NCBI GenBank assembly: GCA_035501735.1
Contig: DATJVR010000084.1
Span: 56,272-120,271 of the forward strand
Length of the DNA stretch: 64,000 bases
Reading direction: 5' to 3'
DNA from: PNAI01 sp035501735
GTDB lineage: Bacteria; Pseudomonadota; Alphaproteobacteria; Rhizobiales; Xanthobacteraceae
Notes under the pieces: model-generated
What the model was told of the DNA's origin: nothing
Databases searched by the model: none
What the model saw: the letters and a program-made list of their open reading frames with translations, nothing else
Shown: positions 52,101-60,323 of the stretch, piece by piece
How the letters are laid out: each line of letters begins with the position of its first letter
Numbering within the stretch: the stretch's first letter is position 1
Position numbers and translations under genes: made by a program

Positions 52101-54385
52101 TGACGCGCCCGAACGGCAAGCTCGTCATTCCGCTCAAGGTCGACGGCTTGGCCGCGGGCGAGGATGCCCGCGTGGTGGTTGCCGCCGTGGACGTCGGCAT
52201 CCTCAACCTCACCAATTACAAGCCGCCCGCGCCCGATGACTACTATCTCGGTCAGCGGCGGCTCACCGCCGAAATCCGCGATCTCTACGGCCAGCTCATC
52301 GACGGCATGCAGGGCACGCGCGGCGCGATCAAAACCGGCGGCGACAGCGCCGGCGCCGAACTGAGCGGCAGTCCGCCGACACAAGCCCCGCTCGCGCTCT
52401 ATTCCGGGCTGATCACCGTCAAGCCAGACGGTACGGCGGAAGTGTCCTTCGATATTCCGGCCTTCGCCGGTACCGTGCGCGTGATGGCGGTGGCCTGGAG
52501 TAAGGATAAGGTCGGCCGCGCCAACGGCGATGTTGTCGTACGCGACCCCGTCGTGTTGACGGCGACCTTGCCGCGCTTCCTGCTGACCGGAGATCGCGGC
52601 ACCTTGCATCTCGACTTCGACAACGTCGAAGGCCCGGCCGGCGATTACAACGTCACCGTCAAGGCGGATGGCGCAATCTCCGTTGGCGACAACGCGACCC
52701 AGACGGTGAAGCTCGCGGCCAAGAAGCGCGAAGCCATCACCATGCCGCTTAACGCCGCGGCCGCGGGAATTGCCAATGTCAGCATCAAGGTGGCCGGACC
52801 GGGCGGCTTCATGCTCGAACGCAGCTATCCGATGACGGTCAGGCCGGCGACGCAGATCCTCACGCGCCGTTTGGTGAAGCCGATCGCGAAAGGCGAAAGT
52901 CTCACGCTGTCGAACGACTTGTTTGCCGATCTCGTTCCCGGCACCGGCTCGGTCGCGATCTCGGTCGGAATGTCGACTGCGCTCGACGCCGCCACCCTGC
53001 TGAAATCGCTCGACCGTTATCCGTTCGGCTGTTCCGAACAGATCACCAGCCGTGCGATGCCGTTGCTCTACGTCAACGAACTCGCAGCCGAGGCGCATCT
53101 GGCGCTCGACACCGCGATCGATCAGCGCATCCGCGACGCCATTGACCGTGTTCTGGCGCGTCAGGGTTCGAACGGATCGTTCGGCCTCTGGGGTCTCGGC
53201 GGCGACGATATTTGGCTCGATTCCTACGTCACCGACTTCCTCACGCGCGCACGCGAACGCGGGTTCACCGTACCCGACACCGCATTCAAACTCGCGCTCG
53301 ATCGTCTGCGCAATTTCGTCGGCAATGAGTCGGAGACCAACAAGAACGGCGGGCGCGAACTCGCCTATGCGCTCTATGTGCTGGCGCGAAACGGCGCGGC
53401 TCCGCTCGGCGATCTGCGCTATCTCGCCGACTCCAAGCTCGACAGTCTCACGACTCCCATTGCCAAGGCCCAGCTTGCAGCGGCGCTTGGATTGCTGGGC
53501 GACCGCGTGCGTGCGGAACGCGTCTATAACGCGGCTATTGCTTCGCTCGCGGCGCCGACGCAGCTCGATCTGTTCAGCCGCTCGGACTACGGCTCGACGC
53601 TTCGCGATGCAGCGGCCATGGTCACGCTGGTCAGCGAGACAAACGGCCCGCGGCCCGTGATCACGACGGCCGTCCAGCGCATCGAACAGGCGCGCGCCTA
53701 CACGGTCTACACGTCGACGCAGGAGAACGCCTGGATGGTGCTCGCGGCGCGCGCCATATCGAAGGACGCCGCCAATGTCCTGCTTGATGTCGGCGGCGAG
53801 GCGCGCAAGGGCTCGTTCTACCGCAACGTCCGCGCGAGCGAGCTTGCCCAGCCGTTGAAGATCACGAACGCCAGCGCCGGCCCGCTGCAGGCGGTGGTCT
53901 CGGTCTCCGGCGCGCCGACCACGCCCGAGCCCGCAGCCGAGAAGGGCTTCAAGCTCGAGCGCAAGTATTACACCCTCGATGGCGACCCGGTCGACATTAC
54001 CAAGGTCAAGCAGAACCAGCGCTTCGCCGTTGTGCTGAAGATCACCGAGCCGCAGCCGCAATACGGCCGTCTCATCCTCGCCGACTATTTGCCGGCGGGT
54101 TTTGAGATCGACAACCCGCGGCTCGTGTCCTCGGGCGACACCGGCACGCTGGGCTGGATCCCGGACGCCGTGGAACCGGTCTATTCCGAGTTCCGCGACG
54201 ACCGTTTCAGTGCATCGTTCGAACGCAAGGCAGGCAATCCGGCCATATTCACGGTCGCCTATGTGGTGCGCGCGGTCTCCCCCGGCCGCTACATCCTCCC
54301 GCAGGCCTACATCGAGGATATGTACCGGCCCGATCGCTACGGCCGCACCGAAACCGGAACCGTGGAAATCCAACCGGCGAAATAG
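49172..54385 (+). CDS. Alpha-2-macroglobulin family protein (bacterial, periplasmic)
   Basis: 1737 residues. Signal peptide (MLASARVGLIAALIAISCVP, probable cut near AVAQ). An N-terminal Ala/Lys helical region (30-200) leads into macroglobulin beta-domains (around RPSVRFSDKAYLLPRTGQRG and AFVYTERGVYRSGETVYVTA, a MG2 hallmark), the bait-region domain and the A2M domain (PLALYSGLITVKPDGTAEVS). The thioester motif is intact: FGCSEQIT with Cys near 1287, in the TED domain. Such proteins trap invading proteases by swinging shut when the bait is cut and linking through the thioester. GGGGAGGAGG before the ATG at 49172 fixes the start. pbpC follows 11 bases later, the conserved yfhM-pbpC pair. Confidence 0.95.
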   Translation: MLASARVGLIAALIAISCVPAVAQKAFQRDDLSEAVIKFEAQIKTESGPIAKSLAELRRDADIALQRNDPRNEIKSLGQIVVVAPNDSANWLRLSRAILKIGSNVESERLRLLDRAGTAAYAAYQRTTNKNEEADALVILGRTLADRKQWRPALDALRYALDLREVADVRGLYERLREDHGFRMLDYTVDSDSASPRACFQFSEELPVKRVDFSPYVAVQGIDKPALSADDKQLCVEGLKHGERYNVTLRAGLPSVVRETLPKSSSFTIYVRDRKPSVRFSDKAYLLPRTGQRGIPIISVNTKSVSIEIYRIGDRSLTDTVFGRDFQRNLGRYQIERLAEVRGGKVWQGELTVEQTLNADVTTAFPVDQAAGNLAPGVYVMVAQPTELKSPDNYDALATQWFIVSDLGLTSYFGNDGIHVFVHSLASAEPKGQVEVRLLSRGNEVLATKQTNSSGYVHFEAGLTRGEGAMSPAMVVATEARGNDYAFLSLKTSAFDLSDRGVAGRTVPAGLDAFVYTERGVYRSGETVYVTALLRDAQGIAATNAPLTLVVERPDGLEYRRVLVADQGVGGRSLSVPISANSSTGTWRVRAYTDPKRPAVGETSFMVEDYVPDRLEFDLASPTGKLAQGSPADVTVDGRYLYGAPAAGLELEGEIVYSAAKERTGFAGYLFGPADEEVAASRQPLTDLPQTDQNGKARFKVTALKVPASTRPLEAQVVVRMAEAGGRAVERKIVLPITPNSNMIGVKPLFSGRSLADGAAATFDVQLVAPDGKSVARKGAHYELLRVETHYQWYRRDGSWDWESIKSTRRIADGKIDLVAGKPTRISVPVQWGRYRLEVSTGEPSVPVTTVSFDAGWYTEASADTPDMLEIALDKPEYKPGESMTVAVTARTAGKVTLDVIGDKLATSMTQDVQPGTARIKLDVGKDWGNGAYVVATLRRPLDAKAQRMPGRAIGVQWFAIDRKAHTLALDMKMPQLTRPNGKLVIPLKVDGLAAGEDARVVVAAVDVGILNLTNYKPPAPDDYYLGQRRLTAEIRDLYGQLIDGMQGTRGAIKTGGDSAGAELSGSPPTQAPLALYSGLITVKPDGTAEVSFDIPAFAGTVRVMAVAWSKDKVGRANGDVVVRDPVVLTATLPRFLLTGDRGTLHLDFDNVEGPAGDYNVTVKADGAISVGDNATQTVKLAAKKREAITMPLNAAAAGIANVSIKVAGPGGFMLERSYPMTVRPATQILTRRLVKPIAKGESLTLSNDLFADLVPGTGSVAISVGMSTALDAATLLKSLDRYPFGCSEQITSRAMPLLYVNELAAEAHLALDTAIDQRIRDAIDRVLARQGSNGSFGLWGLGGDDIWLDSYVTDFLTRARERGFTVPDTAFKLALDRLRNFVGNESETNKNGGRELAYALYVLARNGAAPLGDLRYLADSKLDSLTTPIAKAQLAAALGLLGDRVRAERVYNAAIASLAAPTQLDLFSRSDYGSTLRDAAAMVTLVSETNGPRPVITTAVQRIEQARAYTVYTSTQENAWMVLAARAISKDAANVLLDVGGEARKGSFYRNVRASELAQPLKITNASAGPLQAVVSVSGAPTTPEPAAEKGFKLERKYYTLDGDPVDITKVKQNQRFAVVLKITEPQPQYGRLILADYLPAGFEIDNPRLVSSGDTGTLGWIPDAVEPVYSEFRDDRFSASFERKAGNPAIFTVAYVVRAVSPGRYILPQAYIEDMYRPDRYGRTETGTVEIQPAK

Positions 54386-54396
54386 CGGCCTGGGCG

Positions 54397-56490
54397 ATGA
54401 CAGAACAATCGACCCCATTAACTCCTGTTCGGCGTCGCTGGCGCACTGCATTCGCTTTCGCGTTTGCAACAGTGCTGTTGGCGGTGACCGGAGCCGCCTG
54501 GTGGGTCGCCTCGCTTGGTCCGCTGCCGGATGTGAATGACATCGAATACTCCACGCTTGTGGTCGACCGCGATGGTCGGCTGTTGCGTCCCTACGCGACG
54601 GGGGACGGACGCTGGCGCCTGCCGGCCACGACCGAAAACGTCGACCCACGCTTCCTCGCAATGTTGTTGGCCTATGAGGATGGCCGTTACCGCAGCCACT
54701 TCGGCGTGGATCCATTCGCGCTCGGCCGCGCCGCCTATCAATGGATGCATCGTGGCCATATCGTTTCCGGCGGTTCGACCCTGAGCATGCAGGTGGCGCG
54801 GCTGCTCGAGCCGCGCACCGAGCGTAGCCTGCCGGCGAAGTTTCGGCAGATTGTCCGCGCCGTGGAGCTCGACTGGTCGCTCGGCAAGGACGAGGTGCTC
54901 GCGCTCTATCTCAGTCTCGCGCCCTACGGCGGCAACCTCGAAGGCGTACGCGCAGCCTCGCTCGCCTATTTCGGCAAGGAGCCACGTCGGCTGACGGTGT
55001 CCGAGGCCGCGCTTTTGGTCGCCTTGCCGCAATCGCCGGAAATGCGCCGGCCCGACCGCTCGGCCGCGGCGGCGCGCGCCGCGCGCGATCGCGTCCTCGA
55101 TCGCATGGCAGCGGCCGGTGTCGTGCCGGCCGACGAGATCGCCCGCGCCAAGACTGAGGCGGTCCCCGCCGGCCGCAAGCCGATGCCGACGCTGGCTCCG
55201 CACGCTGCCGATCAGGCGGTCGCCGCCGCGCCCAAACAAAAGATTCACCGCCTGACCATCGACGCGGCGCTCCAAAAAAACTTGGAAGAGCTCGCGCGCG
55301 AACGCGCCCGTGCCCTGGGGCCCGACATCTCGGTAGCGATCGTCGTGCTCGACAATGCGACCGGCGAGGTGCTGGCGCGCGTGGCCTCGGCCGATTATTT
55401 CGACGAACGCCGCGCCGGTCAGGTCGATATGACGCAAGCGCTGCGTTCGCCGGGCTCCACGCTGAAACCCTTCATCTACGGCATCGCCTTCGAAGACGGT
55501 CTCGTCCACCCCGAGACCTTGATCGAGGATCGACCGGTGCGCTTCGGCGGTTACGCGCCGGAGAATTTCGATATGACTTTCCAGGGTACGGTGACCGTGC
55601 GGCGCGCCTTGCAAATGTCGCTCAACGTGCCTGCGGTGTCGCTGCTCGATAAGGTCGGCGCCAGCCGCTTGAGCGCGCGGCTCGCACAAGCCGGCGCACC
55701 GCTGGTGCTGCCGAAGAACGAAGCCCCCGGCCTCGCCATGGCGCTCGGGGGAGTCGGCGTGAAGCTCTCCGACTTGACCATGCTGTATGCCGGCCTTGCC
55801 CGGCTCGGCACCACGCTGCCGTCGACCGAACGCAAGGACGCCATCGTGCTCGCGATCCCGAACCGGCTGATCGAACCGGTCGCGGCCTGGTACGTCGGCA
55901 ATGTGCTGCTCGGCACCCCGCCGCCCGAGAATGCCGTGGGCGGCCGCATCGCCTACAAGACCGGCACCTCCTACGGCTATCGCGATGCCTGGGCCATGGG
56001 CTTTGATGGCAAGCGCACCGTCGGCGTATGGGTTGGCCGACCCGATGGGGCTCCGGTGATTGGTCTTACAGGCAGGCTCGCCGCAGCGCCGATCCTGTTC
56101 GATGCCTTTGCACGCACTGACCAGTCCCCGGCTGCGCTGCCTCCGGCCCCTAAGGGCGTGCTGTTCGCGGCCAACGGCAAGCTGCCGGTGCCCTTGCGTC
56201 ACTTCCGCGCCAGCGGCCTTCCGACCGAAGGCGATACGCCGCTGCGCATCATGTATCCCCCGAACGGCGCTCGTATCGAACTCGCCACCACCGACGGCAA
56301 GACCGACCCCGTGGCGCTCAAAGTGACCGGCGGCGTTGAGCCGCTGACCATGATGGTGAACGGCCTGCCGGTCGCTACGCCGGCCGGAACGCGTACGTTG
56401 TTCTTCGCACCCGATGGGCCGGGCTTCGTGCGGCTGACCGTGATGGACGCCAAAGGCGCGAGCGAAAGCGTCGTCGTGCGCCTGCAATAG
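54397..56490 (+). CDS. pbpC: Penicillin-binding protein 1C (PbpC)
   Basis: 697 residues. A membrane anchor (17-38) is followed by the GT51 transglycosylase: catalytic Glu94 in LAYEDGRYRSHFG and GGSTLSMQVARLLEP. The transpeptidase then has S-x-x-K at Ser354 (SPGSTLKPFIYG), SLNVPAVSLL, and K-T-G at Lys521 (YKTGTSYGYRDAW). The C-terminal BiPBP_C domain (PLRIMYPPNGARIEL) is diagnostic of PBP1C. It extends and cross-links peptidoglycan and is the usual partner of bacterial alpha-2-macroglobulin, probably repairing wall damage when a protease or lytic attack occurs. Co-transcribed with the macroglobulin. Confidence 0.95.
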   Translation: MTEQSTPLTPVRRRWRTAFAFAFATVLLAVTGAAWWVASLGPLPDVNDIEYSTLVVDRDGRLLRPYATGDGRWRLPATTENVDPRFLAMLLAYEDGRYRSHFGVDPFALGRAAYQWMHRGHIVSGGSTLSMQVARLLEPRTERSLPAKFRQIVRAVELDWSLGKDEVLALYLSLAPYGGNLEGVRAASLAYFGKEPRRLTVSEAALLVALPQSPEMRRPDRSAAAARAARDRVLDRMAAAGVVPADEIARAKTEAVPAGRKPMPTLAPHAADQAVAAAPKQKIHRLTIDAALQKNLEELARERARALGPDISVAIVVLDNATGEVLARVASADYFDERRAGQVDMTQALRSPGSTLKPFIYGIAFEDGLVHPETLIEDRPVRFGGYAPENFDMTFQGTVTVRRALQMSLNVPAVSLLDKVGASRLSARLAQAGAPLVLPKNEAPGLAMALGGVGVKLSDLTMLYAGLARLGTTLPSTERKDAIVLAIPNRLIEPVAAWYVGNVLLGTPPPENAVGGRIAYKTGTSYGYRDAWAMGFDGKRTVGVWVGRPDGAPVIGLTGRLAAAPILFDAFARTDQSPAALPPAPKGVLFAANGKLPVPLRHFRASGLPTEGDTPLRIMYPPNGARIELATTDGKTDPVALKVTGGVEPLTMMVNGLPVATPAGTRTLFFAPDGPGFVRLTVMDAKGASESVVVRLQ

Positions 56491-56578
56491 GCCCAATATA
56501 AATATTTTACGGCATCCGGACTGCTTTTCCAATTTGCCGCTTTTCTCTATTCTCGCTGGGATTCCGGAACCCGGGACG

Positions 56579-58300
56579 ATGACCACCACGAGCTCGAGCG
56601 ACGCACGAATGTCGACGTCGGTCAAAGGAATGACCGCAATCGTGGATTACGCCGTCGGCTCGCACGCCCGTGCTGCGATCGTCCTGATAGCGGTGTCGCT
56701 TGTGGCTTTCCTGCCGGGGTTCTTTGCGCTTCCGCCGATTGATCGTGACGAGGCGCGGTTCGCCCAGGCCACGAAACAGATGATCGAGAGCGGAGATTAC
56801 ATCGACATCCGCTTCCAGGACGAGGTGCGTTACAAGAAGCCGGTGGGCATCTACTGGTTGCAGGCCGCGGTCGTGAATGCAGCGGAACTCGTTGCCGGTC
56901 CGCAGGCGCGGACGACGATCTGGCTCTATCGCATTCCCTCGCTGATCGGCGCCGTAACGTCCGTGTTGCTTTGCTACTGGGCTGCGTTGGCATTCGTGTC
57001 GCGTCGCGCGGCCGTGCTCGCCGCCATGATGTTGGCGACCTCGATTCTGCTTGGTGTCGAAGCGCGGCTGGCCAAGACTGACGCTTGCTTGCTCGCCACC
57101 GTCATCGCCGCCATGGGCGCGCTCGGGCGCGTCTATCAGGCCGCGCGCGGAGAGGGCCACGCCCGCCCGACCTGGCAGCTGCCCGCGATTTTCTGGACCG
57201 CCTTGGCGGTCGGCATGCTGCTCAAAGGTCCGCTGATCATCGCCTTCGTGGTGCTGACGGCCGGCTCGCTTTCGCTCCTGGATCGCTCCGGGCGCTGGCT
57301 GCTCGCCTTGCGGCCGCTGCCGGGCATCGCATGGTTCTGCCTGCTGGCGCTGCCCTGGTTCATTGCCATCGTGCTGCGCAGCGGCGACAGCTTCCTGACC
57401 CAATCCGTCGGTCAAGACATGCTGGCCAAGGTATTCAGCAGTCAGGAAGCGCATGGCGCGCCGCCGGGATTCTATTTTGCGCTGTTCTGGGTGACGTTCT
57501 GGCCGGGCGCGACGCTGGCCGCCATGGCGGCGCCGAGCGTCTGGGCCGCGCGCAACGAGCCGGGCGCTCGTTTTCTGCTTTGCTGGTTGATCCCATCCTG
57601 GATCATGTTCGAAGCGGTGATGACCAAGCTGCCGCACTACGTGCTGCCGCTCTATCCCGCGGTGGCGATCATGATCGCCGGCATCATCGATCCGCATGTG
57701 CTGGCGCGCGAGCGCTGGCTGGTGCGCGGCACCGGCTGGTGGTTCATCCTGGCCGTCATCCTTGCGGTGACCGCCATCGTCGGCAACATGGTGCTCGGCA
57801 AGCAGCTCGGACTGCTGGCTTGGCCGTTCGCCGCCGGTGCGATCATCCTGGGGCTGTTCGCTTGGCGGCTGTATGAGGCGGATGGACCGGAGCTATCTTT
57901 GCTTCGCGCCATGGCATCCTCGATTTTGATCGCGGTTTCGCTCTATTCATTGATTGCGCCATCGATTGCCGCGCTGTTTCCGAGCGTGGCGTTGGCGGAG
58001 GCCGTGCGCGAAAGCGGCTGTAAGCAGCCGCTCGCGGCCGCGGCCGGATATCACGAACCGAGCATGGTGTTTCTCGTCGGCACATCGATTCAACTGACTG
58101 ATGGCGCTGGCGCCGCCGAATTCCTGCGCCAGGGTCCCTGCCGTTTCGCATTCGTTGAATCGCGGCAGGAGCGCAGCTTTGCCCAGCGCGCCGACGCGGT
58201 GGGTCTGCGCTATGCTCCGGGTCCGCGTATCGAGGGTATCAATATCAGCATCGGCCGGCCGATCACGATTGCGGTCTATCAGTCGAACGAGCAGCCATGA
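56579..58300 (+). CDS. GT39/ArnT-like polyprenyl-phosphate glycosyltransferase
   Basis: About 573 residues with ten or more membrane helices. After the first helix comes PPIDRDEARFAQATKQM, with the D-x-x-E/DE catalytic-acid motif of GT39/GT83 enzymes, then DEVRYKKPVGIYWLQ. These enzymes move a sugar from a polyprenyl-phosphate donor to lipid A, core or protein on the periplasmic face. RgtA-D in Rhizobium use GalA, ArnT uses L-Ara4N. The start is uncertain (56579 or ATG 56609). Four-base overlap (ATGA) with the PAP2 gene shows coupling. Confidence 0.85.
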   Translation: MTTTSSSDARMSTSVKGMTAIVDYAVGSHARAAIVLIAVSLVAFLPGFFALPPIDRDEARFAQATKQMIESGDYIDIRFQDEVRYKKPVGIYWLQAAVVNAAELVAGPQARTTIWLYRIPSLIGAVTSVLLCYWAALAFVSRRAAVLAAMMLATSILLGVEARLAKTDACLLATVIAAMGALGRVYQAARGEGHARPTWQLPAIFWTALAVGMLLKGPLIIAFVVLTAGSLSLLDRSGRWLLALRPLPGIAWFCLLALPWFIAIVLRSGDSFLTQSVGQDMLAKVFSSQEAHGAPPGFYFALFWVTFWPGATLAAMAAPSVWAARNEPGARFLLCWLIPSWIMFEAVMTKLPHYVLPLYPAVAIMIAGIIDPHVLARERWLVRGTGWWFILAVILAVTAIVGNMVLGKQLGLLAWPFAAGAIILGLFAWRLYEADGPELSLLRAMASSILIAVSLYSLIAPSIAALFPSVALAEAVRESGCKQPLAAAAGYHEPSMVFLVGTSIQLTDGAGAAEFLRQGPCRFAFVESRQERSFAQRADAVGLRYAPGPRIEGINISIGRPITIAVYQSNEQP

Positions 58301-59151
58301 GTACCACGGGAGGCGTGGCCGCAGGCGGCGATCCGAAAGGATTGCGGCTGTTTGCAGCGAACTTCTCCGCCACGCTCGCCACCCTCGTGCGCAAGCCGCG
58401 CCTGATCGATGGCAGGCGGCCGTCCTGGCCGTCATCCGGCCGGCTGCTGATAGGGACGCTGATTGCGATGGCCGCTGTGGCGGCCGCGATGGCCTTTCTC
58501 GATGGCGGCGCGATCAGCGCAACGCGCAGCCTGCCGCCATGGTTTGTCGCTGCCTTCAACGAGATCACCGATTTCGGCAAATCAGGCTGGTTCCTGATTC
58601 CGGCCGGCGTGCTGCTGATCGCCATCGCGGCGCTGGTCACGCGGGAGCTGCCGCGCTTCACGCGCCTCGTGCTCGCATCGCTGTCGGTGCGGCTGGGATT
58701 CGTTTTTCTCGCCATCGGCGCGCCCGGCTTGTTCGTCACGATCCTGAAACGCTTGATCGGGCGGGCACGCCCCCTGGTTGCCGATGACGGCGGCTCCTTC
58801 GTGTTCATGCCGTTCGTGTGGCGGCCGGAATACGCCAGCATCCCTTCCGGCCATGGCACGACCGCATTCGCTGCCGCCATCGCGATCGGCGCACTATGGC
58901 CGTGCGCGCGGCCGTATATGTGGGTCTATGCCCTGCTGATCGCGCTCAGTCGCGTGGTGGTGACCGCGCACTATCCGAGCGACGTTATCGCCAGCGCGTT
59001 CTTCGGCATTCTCGGCGCTGTCCTGGTCCGCGACTGGTTTGCCGTCCGCCGGCTTGGCTTCAGGATCGATCATGCCGGCCACGTGCATGCTCTGCCGGGT
59101 CCGTCATGGCATCGCATCAAGGCAGTTGCCCGCCGGCTGCTCAGTGCCTAG
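58297..59151 (+). CDS. PAP2-family membrane phosphatase
   Basis: 284 residues. PAP2 motifs: KRLIGRARPL (K-x6-RP), SGHGTTAFAAAI (PSGH) and SRVVVTAHYPSDVIAS (SR-x5-H-x3-D). Five to six membrane helices. Lipid-phosphate phosphatases of this class include LpxE/LpxF, which remove lipid A phosphates, and undecaprenyl-diphosphatases. The context (GT39 before, GT2 and LAB_N after) favours lipid A or carrier-lipid dephosphorylation. ATG overlaps the GT39 stop. Confidence 0.88.
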   Translation: MSTTGGVAAGGDPKGLRLFAANFSATLATLVRKPRLIDGRRPSWPSSGRLLIGTLIAMAAVAAAMAFLDGGAISATRSLPPWFVAAFNEITDFGKSGWFLIPAGVLLIAIAALVTRELPRFTRLVLASLSVRLGFVFLAIGAPGLFVTILKRLIGRARPLVADDGGSFVFMPFVWRPEYASIPSGHGTTAFAAAIAIGALWPCARPYMWVYALLIALSRVVVTAHYPSDVIASAFFGILGAVLVRDWFAVRRLGFRIDHAGHVHALPGPSWHRIKAVARRLLSA

Positions 59152-59187
59152 AAACGCGCGACCATTGGTTTGCAATCACCTGGAACC

Positions 59188-59934
59188 ATGAGCGAAACGA
59201 GCGCGCACACCTCCGGCCCGGCGGTTTCCGTCGTGATTCCGGTCCGCAACGAAGCCGGCAACATCGCGCCGCTCGTGGCCGAGATTGCCGCCGCATTGCA
59301 AGATCGCTGGGATTTCGAAGTGGTCTACGTCAACGATGGATCGGCCGACGGCACCGAAGCCGAGCTTAAGCGGCTCAAGGCGCAGTATCCCTGGCTGAGG
59401 CAAATCAAACATGCTCGCTCGTGCGGCCAATCGGCGGCCGTGCGCACAGGGGTCGCGGCGGCTCGCGCGCCAATCGTCGTCACGCTCGACGGCGACGGCC
59501 AGAACGACCCGGCCTTTCTCCCGGCGCTAATCGAGGCGCTCGCCGCGGGCGGCTCACCCATGGGATTGGTCGCTGGCCAGCGTGTGGGGCGCAAGGCCTC
59601 CAGCTTCAAGAAATTTCAATCACGCGTCGCCAACGGTGTGCGCGCAGCGATCCTGCGCGACGGCACCCGCGATACCGGCTGCGGTCTCAAGGCGTTCCAC
59701 CGCGATCTCTTCTTGGCGCTGCCCTATTTCGATGGCTTGCACCGATTCCTGCCGGCGCTGGTCAAACGCGAGGGCCGCACCGTCGGCTATGTCGATGTCG
59801 TCGACCGGCCGCGCCGGAGCGGCCGGTCGAACTATGGCATGTGGGACCGGCTCTGGATCGGCATCCTCGACCTGGCCGGGGTATGGTGGCTGATCCGCCG
59901 CAAGAAGAACGTGCCCGAAATTTCGGAGGTTTGA
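59188..59934 (+). CDS. GT2 polyprenyl-phosphate sugar synthase (DPM1/RgtE/ArnC-like)
   Basis: 248 residues, no signal. GT-A fold: SVVIPVRNEAGNI, VVYVNDGSADGT, VTLDGDGQNDPAF (DxD), and CGLKAFHRDLF and RSNYGMWDRLWIGILDLAGV near the end. This group makes polyprenyl-phosphate sugars (dolichol-P-mannose, undecaprenyl-P-Ara4FN, dodecaprenyl-P-GalA), the donor for a GT39 enzyme. The C-terminal hydrophobic segment would hold it at the membrane. Start ATG 59188, not the TTG at 59170. LAB_N gene begins directly after the stop. Confidence 0.9.
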   Translation: MSETSAHTSGPAVSVVIPVRNEAGNIAPLVAEIAAALQDRWDFEVVYVNDGSADGTEAELKRLKAQYPWLRQIKHARSCGQSAAVRTGVAAARAPIVVTLDGDGQNDPAFLPALIEALAAGGSPMGLVAGQRVGRKASSFKKFQSRVANGVRAAILRDGTRDTGCGLKAFHRDLFLALPYFDGLHRFLPALVKREGRTVGYVDVVDRPRRSGRSNYGMWDRLWIGILDLAGVWWLIRRKKNVPEISEV

Positions 59935-60261
59935 ATGTTGGTCGACCTGTCGCAAGCCGTCGGCAATTATTTCGGCGATGTATTTCACAAGCTGACTTGG
60001 ATCGTGCTGCTCGGCTACGCCGGGCAAATCCTGTTCACCATGCGTTTCGTGGTGCAATGGATCGCGTCAGAGCGCGCGGGAAGAAGCGTCATCCCGCTGG
60101 CGTTCTGGTTCTTCTCGATCGGCGGCGGCCTCTTGCTGTTCGGCTATGCGCTCTACATCCGCGACCCGGTCTTCATCCTGGGGCAGGGGTTCGGCGTGTT
60201 CGTCTATATGCGCAATTTGTACTTCATCCGCCGCGACAAATCCGGCGCCGCGGTTGCCTAA
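59935..60261 (+). CDS. LAB_N-domain small membrane protein
   Basis: 108 residues with three membrane helices and the lipid-A-disaccharide-synthase N-terminal (LAB_N) signature: GYAGQILFTMRFVVQWIASERAG, SVIPLAFWFFSIGGGLLLFGYAL and VYMRNLYFIRR. Its function is unknown; it regularly follows the GT2 gene in proteobacterial lipid-A-sugar operons and may help flip or present the polyprenyl-P-sugar. It abuts the GT2 stop directly. A 12-base perfect hairpin follows. Confidence 0.88.
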   Translation: MLVDLSQAVGNYFGDVFHKLTWIVLLGYAGQILFTMRFVVQWIASERAGRSVIPLAFWFFSIGGGLLLFGYALYIRDPVFILGQGFGVFVYMRNLYFIRRDKSGAAVA

Positions 60262-60267
60262 AGCAAA

Positions 60268-60295
60268 CTGCCAAGCTTCTTCCGAAGCTTGGCAG
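60268..60295. terminator. Bidirectional terminator hairpin between LAB_N and Cache genes
   Basis: CTGCCAAGCTTC and GAAGCTTGGCAG form a perfect 12-base stem with a TTCC loop. On the minus strand it is followed by TTTGCTTT, so it terminates the Cache gene well; on the plus strand there is no T-run, but it can slow the lipid-operon transcript. Confidence 0.75.
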
Positions 60296-60323
60296 GCTGA
60301 TCGGAGAATTCTCAAGCGTCTGG

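Noticed and set aside
51566..54715. 1049-residue minus-strand ORF
   Set aside because: Antisense of the macroglobulin gene, with His/Arg-rich shadow composition and no family motif. High GC in codon position 3 suppresses stops on the other strand.
49172..56490. Macroglobulin-pbpC pair as a new system
   Set aside because: It is the well-known conserved bacterial alpha-2-macroglobulin/PBP1C pair; only its upstream dyads are reported.
54418..56625. 735-residue minus-strand ORF
   Set aside because: Antisense of pbpC, which has full GT51 and transpeptidase motifs.
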